Assembly: GCA_023213315.1 (NCBI GenBank)
Contig: JAKCPI010009546.1
Span: forward strand, 1 to 64,000
DNA: 64,000 bases
Source of the DNA: Euborellia annulipes
Taxonomy: Eukaryota; Arthropoda; Insecta; Dermaptera; Anisolabididae
Reading direction: 5' to 3'
Under the pieces are notes generated by a model, which searched no databases, was not told the origin of the DNA, and worked only from the letters and a program-made list of their open reading frames with translations. Positions 45,661 through 56,400 of this stretch are shown piece after piece. The translations under genes were made by a program, and so were the position numbers. The first letter of the stretch is position 1, and every line of letters starts with the position of its first letter.

Positions 45661-46149
45661 AGGAATAAGGGGCCGTCCACATATTACGTAACGCCTTTTT
45701 TGACGATTTTCTAGTCCCCCTTCCCCCATGTCGCAGTTAGTCACATACAAACCCCCTAGAAATATTATGTCACAACATAGAACTACGCCCCCCCCCCCTC
45801 CCGAATAAAATTTCTTATACAAAATTCATATCATTTTACCTTCTTTTTTTTTAACAAATTTTCCCTCGTGACTCAAAATCGCGTTACGTAATATGTGGAC
45901 AACCTCTAATACTTTTCTTATAGGTTAATGTCACCTTCATATTTATTCTATATTTTCGTTATTTTTATACAAATCTGTATCAAATTGGCTTTGCCACTGT
46001 CAACATAATGTTAAATCGAGCCAGAACTCTTCTCTGAGACTCCTATACTTTCATGCATTCATAAAGACAACTGTTTCTTCTGTCCAATATACATAGTTTA
46101 TTGTAGATATTTTGAGCTCCTCATCTTTAATCAAATTGTGATTTAGAAT
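45460..46149. repeat. Direct repeat pair flanking a MITE
   Basis: A 41-bp block (TTTTGAGCTCCTCATCTT, ATCAAATTGTGATTTAGAA) appears at 45460-45500 and again at 46107-46149 with two or three changes. The MITE at 45669-45906 lies between them. Confidence 0.55.
45669..45906. mobile_element. MITE with GGGGCCGTCCACATATTACG ends
   Basis: The left end GGCCGTCCACATATTACGTA is mirrored by TACGTAATATGTGGAC-AACC. The 238-bp element has no coding content; the 84-codon minus frame with a Gly run is part of it. Closely similar termini are familiar to me from insect non-autonomous DNA elements. Confidence 0.75.
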
Positions 46150-46639
46150 AATATTTATAAGAGGCGAATTAGAAGTAAGGAAAAATGAAACGAGCAGATT
46201 CAATAAGGCCATTTGACATCTTTTATTTAGCAAATATCTGTACCAGTCCCCCATTTAGTAACAGCAACTCCACATGTATATTTTTAGACAAATCATTACG
46301 ACACGTTAAGTGTTTCGAAATATTTGCCAAATAAAAGAACGTCTGCTAGTTTTATTTCACTTTATATCTAACAAATTGTGATTTGTGTTATTAATTGTCA
46401 TTTTAAATAGATAATTGTTAGCTTGTCTCATTGATATTATGGAAGCCGATTCACCCTTCTTAATAATATAATTAAAATCTACACGGTATAGAAAACGACA
46501 TAGTCCTTAAATTATAACAAAAATCAAGGCAAAAAAAGAGAGCATAGGAAGATTTTGAGATTCCTCTTTTCCCTCAATTAGTACAATTTGAGATTTAATT
46601 GAGACAATATATATATATATATAAATTTAGAAAAATAAT

Positions 46640-46845
46640 AAATAGTGGAAATAAATTACATGAAATTCGAAAAGAAATACTCGAGGATTTAAAAAATGCA
46701 TTGGGACTCGAAAAGAATGTAGAATTTCAATTTTTTGGACTCTCTTACAATGTCCTCCATAAGAATGCAAAAATTCAATTTCAAAATTCGAACAGAGTGA
46801 AAGACAGAGGAAAACTTCGCTATTATATAAATTTTATATAAAAAT
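46640..46845. repeat. Repeat E
   Basis: GGACTCTCTTACAATGTCC, TTCAAAATTCGAACAG and CGCTATTATATAAATTTTATA parallel 17235-17360. No defined termini. Confidence 0.5.
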
Positions 46846-47216
46846 ATATGATAAGAACTAATTGAAATAGATCCAATTCAAATAAAAAGTTATAATTTAA
46901 GTACTTACATAAAGAATTTTTTCTTAATATTGGATATTGGAAAATCTTGATATTGGAAAAAGAGTCATCACTTATGAGTTCAGCGTATCATAATTTCACT
47001 TTAGCATTTCTTTCACTGTTCAAATCAAAGAAATAAATATAAGATAAGCACAATGAGTCGATAAAGATTGCTATCATTTTGAAATACTATGAATACATTA
47101 AATATGATTTAAAACTAAAGTGATTGATAAAATATTTTATATTTCGAAGTTGATATCGTAAAAGATAAGAATTCTTCCAAATTCATTCACTAATAGTTTA
47201 TCAAAACAAATAATAA

Positions 47217-47373
47217 TCTATATTTACTAAACAACCAAAAAAGATAGGGATGCTGCTGGGAGTATTCAGCCCTACCAGGCAGGGTAGGGCATGCTGAGTA
47301 GAAATCGGCAGATCCGTGACTCGTCTCCCGGCGGCAGCCCTACCTTTTCGGCTGTTTGATTAAGTAAATATTA
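47217..47373. mobile_element. Compact MITE with ~45-bp inverted ends
   Basis: ATATTTACT-AAACAACCAAAA-AGATAGGG-TGCTGCTGGGAG is mirrored by CTCCCGGCGGCAGCCCTACC and TTTTCGGCTGTTTGATTAAG. The GC-rich middle contrasts with the flanks. Confidence 0.65.
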
Positions 47374-47379
47374 ATTAAA

Positions 47380-48660
47380 TACATTTTCTTCACGGACCCA
47401 AACTATATTTTTTTTTCAAATATTGACATATAAGGGTTTGTTTCCATTAAGACAGTTTGGAAACCACTGCATTAAGGTAATGCCAAGCAAAATGCAACCT
47501 GGTGAAGCACCAGGATTACCTAAGTGGAAATTCACCTTTAGAAGACCTTTGTACTTACGGGCGTATCCAGTTCAAAATAGAATGGGGGCACCTTTTTTAA
47601 TCTAACCTCTATCACGTGGCAGGAGGGGGAGTGTGTCCCAAAGCCATGCAATAGTATACAATAAAAAAATGTAATTCTATTTATTAACACAAATTCTCAC
47701 AGAAGAGGAGAATTTTTTATTTATAATTATTGTTTTTAATTTTCTTTCAACTTTGGAAAGGCCTAGCACCGAGAAGAACAACAGTCACCATAATCGTTGC
47801 AATCAAGCGATGCCAAGCGCGGCGAAAGTTTGGAATTGATGATAGTGTGTGAAAAGTCCCCCTGTAGATTGTATCTAAAAATTTTATTAACTAAAATTCA
47901 TACCCCTAAATAACCCCAGTAGCCGAAAAGAGTTAAAAAAAAAAACTGGAAGGGCGCGTTGCTGCCGTAGGCTTTCTCTGGATACGCCCATGGTCGTACA
48001 AGTAATTTTAAAATGAGTTAGACACTCATTGTACAATAATCTGAATGCAGACGCTAAATGTATTTAGCCTTCACAACGACCATCATCACCAGTAATCTTG
48101 CTATAAGTGACATATTTTTTTCTTATTGCCCATCTTATTTTGACATCAGATATTATAATGAGCAAATTTATTATTTTCATGAAGTTGTAACATTCTGAGA
48201 ATGATTTCTTTAAAAATTATGACTAGAAAATGACTACATGTTTTCCTTTATCAAAGTTTGCGTCTAGAGGAATTCATAAATAGAGACAATCATTTTACAT
48301 TCATAAGTAAACAAACGCTTACTTTTGTTGCTCTTGCTATTTTATTACTTAAACAGCATAAAAATAAAAGGGAGCAAATTTATTTGTAAAATAAATCTTG
48401 TATTTTTGTGAAGGTAAAAATGTATAACCCCAGCCATTAGCCGAAAGGTTAAAAAAGATTTTGTCGATATTGATAATCAAATAGTCAAGGGGGGTGAGTT
48501 CTGATCCCAGCCAGTATATAATAAAACTAGTGAGATTAACTCAACGGTAAGTATTTACTACTTCTGAATGTAAGAGATGCATATATATATATATAAAATT
48601 ATTTGCTCTATTTTTAGGAACACTAAAAGGACGGAAATTATGAATTGTTTAGATATGATA
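47380..48660. other. Intergenic 3' of RAB28, repeat scraps
   Basis: Two AACCCCAG(TA/CCAT)TAGCCGAAA scraps (about 47920 and 48430) relate to 4030-4075. A 60-codon plus frame at 47423-47605 is unsupported. Confidence 0.4.
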
Positions 48661-48669
48661 ATACAAATC

Positions 48670-51091
48670 TCATTGGATAGAACAAACAGATGATTTGGAC
48701 GGATCCGAAGATGGTTTTGGAACCGAGAGTTTCGGCTCAGGTACCAACATGGCTTTCATCACAGGGAGATATGCCTCTTGTTCAGATTTGGTTAAACGAA
48801 CTCCGAGCATATGGGCAACCAGTTTTTGGAATGTTAATACAACCTAGAAAAAAAATTAATTAAATTTTTCATCTTATTAGAGATATTATTTCTAAAATTT
48901 TTAATTACCATTTCTCCAGTTCTAGCCGACACAATATTATGAATAAAACCATTTTCTTGAACAACTTTAGTGACTTTATCATTTTTTACTTGTTTTTGAT
49001 ATTCCACATCACCTAAAAGACAATTATGGTATATTATTTAATCAATAGTTACAGTTCTGACTATACTAAATAATAAATATAAAAAAAATTTCAATATTTC
49101 ATTTAATTAACTTAAAAAAATTTGGTGTGGACTGTGTCTTCTACACAGCCAGTGGCCTTTTAACATGACAACGTCTATTGCCAGACCTTTTTACTTTCTC
49201 TTAACTATATATGTGAAATATATAGAGAGGAAGTTTTGTTTATTTGACTTTGTTCCCATTAACAAACATGTTCATACATTTTCATTGTAACAATATAGGA
49301 CAGGAGGGGGGGCCAAACTTTTATCGGCGACTTATTCTGTAAAATATAGTCTGCGGGCGACTAATTTTAGGATTTTTCAGAATTTATCTCATTAAGATTT
49401 TAGTAATTTAAGTAAAACACAAATTAATGTAGTATGATTTGATTAGCCGTTCGGAATCTACAATGGTTTAAACCTTCAAATAAGGATTTCTCGCCGCGCG
49501 CTCTCACGCGGTTAAATGAAATAATAGGAAGAAAATAAATGGTGAAATCTTTAGTTGAAGAATCATTCTTTCTACAAGTGTATTCAAAATAATTATACCT
49601 CTTCAAAGGGTTATTCGAGCCGATTACGAGCAATTTATCCAACTTTTTTCTTACATGCCTCCCTAACTGGCCCTTATACGTACATGCATTGTAAGACGTT
49701 GTCCCGTCAAAATATTAAAGTAAATTTATTATTATACTAACATTTATTTCCAACAAGAGCTAGGTATGGTTGTTGTTGATGCGTCGAACAAATTTTTCTA
49801 CTAACATCCAACCATAATTCAATATTTTCAAGTGATGCTACATTTGTTATGTCGTATATAAAAATAAGCATCTGAAAATTTTTAATCAAAATATTAAGTG
49901 ATATAGATTTGCTAAGAAAATGATAATGCTTGTTTATATTCACAAAATTTATTGTATTCGTTAAATTTATAATTTTAATAAAGTCTTTTCTAAGTTTTAA
50001 TTTGTTCTAATTATAAATATTGAGTATAGAATAGACATATATATTGTAGAATCGTAAACAGTTTATGTCAACATTTCAGACTGAAGTAATGTCAAACAGT
50101 TACATGATCTGAATAGACAGTATGAAATGAATGGTTAGAAGATCGTGTAATGTCGAGAATTAATGAAATGTCTAAATTAGGATCATGAACTTAACAGAGT
50201 TTGGATCGTGTATGTTTGTAATTTAATGAATAATTCTAAAAAAAAAAATTTATTCTTTCGAAAATCAAAAAAGGGTCTATAAGTTGTAGACATTTTAAAT
50301 AGTTTAATTTAAAAAAATTGAGGTAGATAGTTCAAATTTGTGGTAATCTCCCAAAATTAGAACCCAACTTAACTCAAGATTTACAAAGTGAGGAAGATTT
50401 GGAAAATTTAGAATCGATAATAATAATAATATTGAAAAAATTGATTTTTCGAGATCTTTATTTGTTACAAACAGTACGATCGGAAAACTGTGTAGGCATC
50501 AGACTTAAAAAATTAGACATTTGTAATTCTCGATACACAATCTGTCTAAGGCAATTGATTTCATCTGTATTTTAGAGATCATGGGTAGATTGGTGAGTTC
50601 ATGAAATGTAGAAGTTATGAATCACGATCTGACGACATATATATATTAATATTTTGACCTCGTTCGTAAAACATTTGGCCACAATAAACATTTTGAATAT
50701 ATACAAACATTATTATCATTTACTTAGAAATTGAGAAAATAAATCTCTAGAATTTAACATTACATGTGCTCCAAATAAATATTTATCCAACATATTTCCA
50801 TTTATTGATTGTCCTCCAACATCCCATATTTGTAAGGATATATGTCTAGATCCATTTATTAATGTTTTTTTGAGAAAAAAATCCACTCCTGGAGTTGGAT
50901 TATAATGTCTTGTAAATTCATCATTACAATATCTCGTTGCAATTGAAGTCTGAAAAGAATTTTTAAAAATATTAAAAGAGTATTAATTAATAAATTTAAG
51001 ACAATTTATATACTTTTCCACAAGCAGAATTCCCTAATAAAACAATTTTAAATTGTTGTTCGGCAATTTCATCTTCTTCTGAATCGGACAT
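48670..51091 (-). CDS. RAB28: Ras-related protein RAB28
   Basis: Small GTPase of the divergent RAB28 lineage, associated with ciliary traffic and endosomal sorting in other animals. Minus-strand exons: 51014-51091, 50764-50949, 49742-49871, 48909-49012, 48670-48843, giving 223 residues (human 221). Motifs: P-loop GNSACGKTS, PGVDFFLKK, WDVGGQ (RAB28 has D-I-GGQ in place of the usual DTAGQ), GAHVMLIFIYDITN, ALVGNKCD and SARTGE. The C-terminal CSIQ is a CAAX box; terminal Gln favours farnesylation, and human RAB28 likewise ends in a CAAX box rather than a double-Cys Rab tail. The N-terminus MSDSEED matches human MSDSEEE, which fixes the start. The frame is continuous through all junctions. Confidence 0.95.
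49192..49234. repeat. Solo P2 palindrome of family A in RAB28 intron 3
   Basis: TACTTTCTCTTAACTATATA mirrors TATATAGAGAGGAAGT. No family A body flanks it. Confidence 0.6.
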
Positions 51092-51360
51092 GATTTAATT
51101 ACTAAAAAACAAAGAAGAAAAATTAAAAAATGCCTACTAAAGGGTCTTAAAAAAAGAGATAGGCAGTCTCTATATGTAGAAGGAATTTCGTGGACAAAAT
51201 TGGCCTGCCCACCTACTTCCTAATCGAAAAATATTGTCCTTATCACCACTAAGAAGCCATGTCAATGGTGAACTCAAGTAAGGAAAGTGGGGTTAATCGT
51301 CAAAACTGATAAAATGAAAGTCTTGCAAAATAATTTTGCATTAAACAACCGAATTACACA

Positions 51361-51565
51361 ACAATGACATAAGAAATATGTTTGAAATGAAGGATATGTT
51401 AGAATTCACCTATGGCACAATGCACAAATGGGCGGGTCATAGGAAGAAAAGACGAAAAATGGACCATATTCTTGCAGGGGTGGATGCCTGGATATAAGAG
51501 AAGACCTTCAGGGAGAGGAAGACCACCAATTAGTTGGGCCGAGTGTATCGAACTTAGGAACACAT
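51361..51565 (+). pseudogene. Non-LTR retrotransposon C-terminal scrap
   Basis: With one frameshift the translation reads HKWAGH then GRKDEKWTIFLQGWMPGYKR and RPSGRGRPPISWAECIEL. This resembles the W.GH...DD.W...W.P..GKR..GRP..RW.DDI tail found downstream of reverse transcriptase in many arthropod LINEs. It is short and broken. Confidence 0.55.
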
Positions 51566-51879
51566 CGTAACATCGCACATGGGAGTATTGGAGCCAGCTC
51601 TACTCTTGTTTGCGAACTTCCCCTCGAACTCAGTCATAGTTTAGATCGCATGTCTTTTGTTCCAGACGGCTTCAATTGTGATAATAGTTCCTGTATATGG
51701 CTATCTTAGGACCGGTTATCTAGCTTGAGGAACAATAAGTTTATTGCGACTTCTGAGTAGCTTGTGTTTCGACTTTTGCCTGGTTTTTGAAAACCTATGT
51801 GCAACGGCTCAAAAATAGATTGTAGTACACTGACAAGGGTCCGAAAAGTAGCGGGCATATCAAAGCAAAAACTTCTATC

Positions 51880-51978
51880 CATTTGGTATCCAAATGGCTT
51901 AAATAAAATCATCGGACTGCCTGTGATCCGACTGTTGGTATACAAGGCCAGCACGCTAACCCCTACACCAACGGGATC
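51880..51978 (-). mobile_element. S1 SINE head fragment
   Basis: On the minus strand TTGGTGTAGGGGTTAGCGTG (A-box-like) is followed by ATGATTTTATTTAAGCCATT, as in the complete S1 SINE. The B box is damaged. Confidence 0.65.
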
Positions 51979-51984
51979 ATTTTA

Positions 51985-53484
51985 ATTTTAATTTCTTCGG
52001 TTGGTCAACAATCTATGAAAGATCTTGGTGGCAGTTGATTCACTTAGAGAACAATTAGTTTTAGTTGTTGGGCGAGTTATCAGTTGAAATATCTCAAATG
52101 TTGGGTCAACAATGAGAAAGAAACATCTGATGAGCATACTTAGACTTATTATTGTATTTATATATATATATATTATTATAAAATATGGTGTATCAGCTTT
52201 TTGTTTAATGAAATGAGCATATTGTCTGTTGATAGTATTATCAAATTAAAGGCAAAAATTCTAATATATTTATTTCGTTAAGGATATTCTTTTTGATTGA
52301 TTTTCTCTCCTTTCGCACCCTTTTAATGACAAGAAACTTTATCCTTTACAAAATAATATACTGTGTCTTCAAAAACAGGTGAAACATAAATAAAGTTTGA
52401 GAAAGTGGATAGTAGTAGTGATTGATGGGTCTAACAATTGTTAGATATAGATTTGTGAATGTTTATATTTTTTTCTAGCCCGCATCCGAATAATATCCTA
52501 TTAATGTGTACATAAACAATGCTGCTTGGTGAGGAAGGCTTATCCTTAATCAATTAGGAATAAAATGTTTTTAAAATCAGAAACCAGTCAAAATTGTTTT
52601 TTATTTACTTTATCGTCCTTTCGTTAATGGATAAATATATAAAATTTAAACAGGAGATAAATTAAAAGTATTTACCTATATATGATCTAGATATTTTTGT
52701 TTCGTTTTGTGATTTGATAATTTTTGACTACATAATAATTAAACTTTTGACATATTTGACATTTCACTCGAAGATTTTCAATCAGGTGGAGCAAGTATGC
52801 AGCAACTATGACGTCACCACCTGCCGCCAAAAAACTATGTTTATAAATGTGGAAATATTTTATAAAAAGGCTGTGCATTTTGCTTTTTTTATCTCAAATT
52901 TAAATTTTAAATCGGATTAATATATTTTGTTAACATTTTCATTTTTTCCAAAGGACCACGACAGCAGACAGAAAATTTTTTTCGGAGGATTGTTTAAAAT
53001 TTTCACAATATATTTCCACCTCTATTATATTTATTTATTATATTAATCTATTTATTTATTTTTTGAGACTATTTTTTTATTTTTTAATAAAATAAATAAA
53101 AATAAATCAAATAAAATTAGCTAAAATTTATTTTTGTAAATTCATATTTACCGCCAAAACTAATAAATTAAATACTAATATATAATATTATTTTAATCTA
53201 TATAATTTTAAAAAATTTACATTTTAAAAACATTATTTTATTATATTTAAGTGTTTTAATATTTTATTTTTTTTGAAATTTTTTTATTTAAATAATTATA
53301 GTAGGTGTTTTGACTAAAAAAGTATTTAAGCAGCTCTCACAATTTCCGCCTCACAAAACGTGTTTACAACTCAACCTGGATGCGTGCTATCCTTTTATTT
53401 TAATTTTAAGTTGTTTTGTATAATTTTTCCCTCTTTTCTAATGTTTCTTTAATATTATTGAAATTTGTTTCTTAATTAAACATT
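51985..53484. other. Gap between divergent RAB28 and NOP56
   Basis: AT-rich. A TGACGTCA site lies at 52807-52814 within a relatively GC-richer spot (GACGTCACCACCTGCCGCC). No gene is seen. Confidence 0.4.
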
Positions 53485-56400
53485 ATGGTAAGTTGTAATC
53501 ATTTATCAACATTTTATTCGTTTTATTAGCAACTCTTCTATAATATTATTTTTTTTAAGGGGGACCTATTTATTTTATTCGAACATGCTGCAGGCTATGG
53601 CCTTTTCAAAGTAAAGGAATTTGAAGAAATTGGCATGCTTTTACCTCAAGTAGAATCATCAGTTACAGACTTATCACGATTTAATCAAGTTGTTAAACTT
53701 GTTGGATTTTCACCTTTCAAGAGTGCAGCCGTTGCTTTGGAAAATATCAATGCTATCTCAGAAGGTATTCTTTAAAAATAAACTTTTATTTTGAAATAGA
53801 TTTTAGTATTTTCTATAATATATAATGGTTTAAATTTTAAGTTAACCGGCGCTTGATATAATCATGTTTCTTAAAATATTGCTTATTATTGTTCATTTTA
53901 ATTAAAAAAAAGAACAATTATCAAAATGTTTCATATTGCAACTCTTATAATTTCTTTTTGAACATATTAAATATTTTGACTTTTATAAAAATTCATCGTT
54001 GCTTAGCATAGATGTTCTTTATTATCTCATATAACTATTTCAAATTGTTATCAATTTTAAACTTTAAAATTTCTAAAAAAATAAAATAAAAATTAATACA
54101 TTTTTTTAATGTAGTTAAGCAACAGCCAGCCCTCAGGGCTTGGTGTAGAGGTTAGCGTGCTAACCTCATATACCAAAAGTCGCGGGTTCGGACCCCGGGC
54201 AGTGTGATGATTTTATTTAAGACATTTGGATACCAAATGGCTTAAATAAGAATTCCTGGACCCCAAATAAATATAATTTATAAATACTTGTATCGTTTAA
54301 AGTCTTAAATGGCCTGTGTGAATGTGAGCGTGAATGAGAAAAAAGTGTGAGTGCTTTAAAAAAAAAAAAAAAAAAAGCAACAGAAAGATAAATAATTCGG
54401 CTTTAAAAATTTCACACCATGAGTCTCTTTCATACATCCGAATAAGCCATATGTAAAACTTTACTTCTACAATCCTTAGTCAGATTCGATATGGGTTTAA
54501 AATAACCAAGGAAAAAAAGAAAGTAAAATTATTTAATAACTAATAACTGACAAAATTATTCTTTTTTAGGCATAGCGCCTGAGCATTTAATCCTCTTCCT
54601 AGACACATATATACCCAAATCAGAAAACAAATCTAAAACAACTTTGGGAGTTTCCGAGCCTAAAATAGGAGCAGCAATCACAGAAGCATTAGGCGTTTCT
54701 TGTAATTTTCAAGGTGTGGTTCCTGAGATTATCCGAGGTAAGTTCATTTAAAAAGATTATCAAATTCTCTTTGAAATATTTTAAATTATTTAACTCATTT
54801 TAAAATTTGGCAAAAAGTAAAAGTGTGAGTAACACTAAATTTTTATTCTTTCTTTGAATTTTGAATTAATTTCTCTCTATTTTTTATGCCTAAAACCCAG
54901 AATTAAACTCTCCAAATTCATTGGGACGAATATTCTTTCTCTAACAAAATAGATTAGCTTTTCTTGCATGGTCACTATATTCACTCGAACCCCTGACGAG
55001 ACTATTCATGTGCCTCAAAAATCTCTAATATTGAAGGCTTTTCTCACTAATAGAAATCGTGGGTGGTTGATATTAGTTGGAAGGTCTCACTGGATAACGA
55101 ACAATAAATAACATCTATTTCTATATTGGAAATCTATTCATGTCTGAAATTTTTCTTTATTTTAATAAATAAGAGTAAATTCTTCGAAGAGAGCCTCTCG
55201 AAATTCAAAACAAATACCTATTTGCTCCAAGAATTGGAGAATTGATATCTCTTGATAGAATAAATAAAAATGATAAAATTATCATAATTTAGTTTTTTTA
55301 ACCAATGTTTCAACCTAATATATTTATTTTTTCAGGCATTCGAGCCCATTTTCCAAATCTTATTAAAGGTTTTGCGTCTAAAGCTTCAGCGACATCTCAA
55401 TTGGGTTTAGGTCATTCCTATTCCCGAGCTAAAGTCAAGTTTAATGTTAACCGAGTAGATAACAATGTTATTCAAAGTATTAGCCTTCTCGACTTATTAA
55501 ACAAGAATACAAATACTTTTGCTATGAGAATCCGGTAAGTAAATTATTATAATATATAATGTGATATATATTTAGAGAGGGAACCAAAAATTGATAATAC
55601 TGTAGTTGATAATTTACATTTTCCATTGACTTTATTTTTCTTTATCCTTAACATTTATTATATATATAAGAAATTTTTAATTTCTAATTTCTCTATTATT
55701 TGATTATTTGTATTTTTTCCAGTGAATGGTATTCGTATCACTTTCCAGAATTAATAAAGATTGTACCCGAAAATAATTTATATATCAAACTCGTTATGTG
55801 TATAAAAAATCGTAAAGAATTAACACAAGATAAATTAGATGAACTTGAAGAAATAGTAATGGACAGAGCGAAAGCTCAAGCAATCATTGACGCTGCAAGA
55901 ACATCGATGGGTAAATATCCTGTCATCCTATTTTGAATATAGAATATCTAATATAGTTTTTGAAGTGTGCCATTTTTGAAAGAAACAAAGTGAGGTGCAA
56001 TTGATCCCTAAATAGTTAGTTGTGCATGTTTGTCGTAAATACGAACGCTTTATCCTCAAAAAAAAAAAAAAAAAAACAAATTAAAGAGCTTTTTTTTTTT
56101 ATAACGCTTAGGTTTTTTTTTATTTAACTTTTTTTTGCCCCAATTTCCCAATTTATTTCAATTGATTGGAGCCAATTCAATTGAAACAGAGACTGCTCAG
56201 AGCTTCTAAGTTTCTAGTAACGCCACTGGCAAATTTAGCAAGACTGTGAGTGTTCTTTATTGGCAAGGCTAAACATCTCATGGCCCCCAGGAATCGAACC
56301 CAGAATCTCCAGCCTATCCGGGGCGTCGGTGAGTTGTCCATTGTACCAGGCCACCGGACCCTCGACCTACATCAATAAAACTCACTTCCCTTTATATGCA

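Noticed and set aside
47423..47605. 60-codon plus frame
   Set aside because: No splice context, no family match, lies in a repeat-rich intergenic gap.
54140..54210. Possible tRNA gene
   Set aside because: A- and B-box-like motifs are present but the sequence continues into a SINE body with poly(A) and target duplication, and acceptor pairing is poor.
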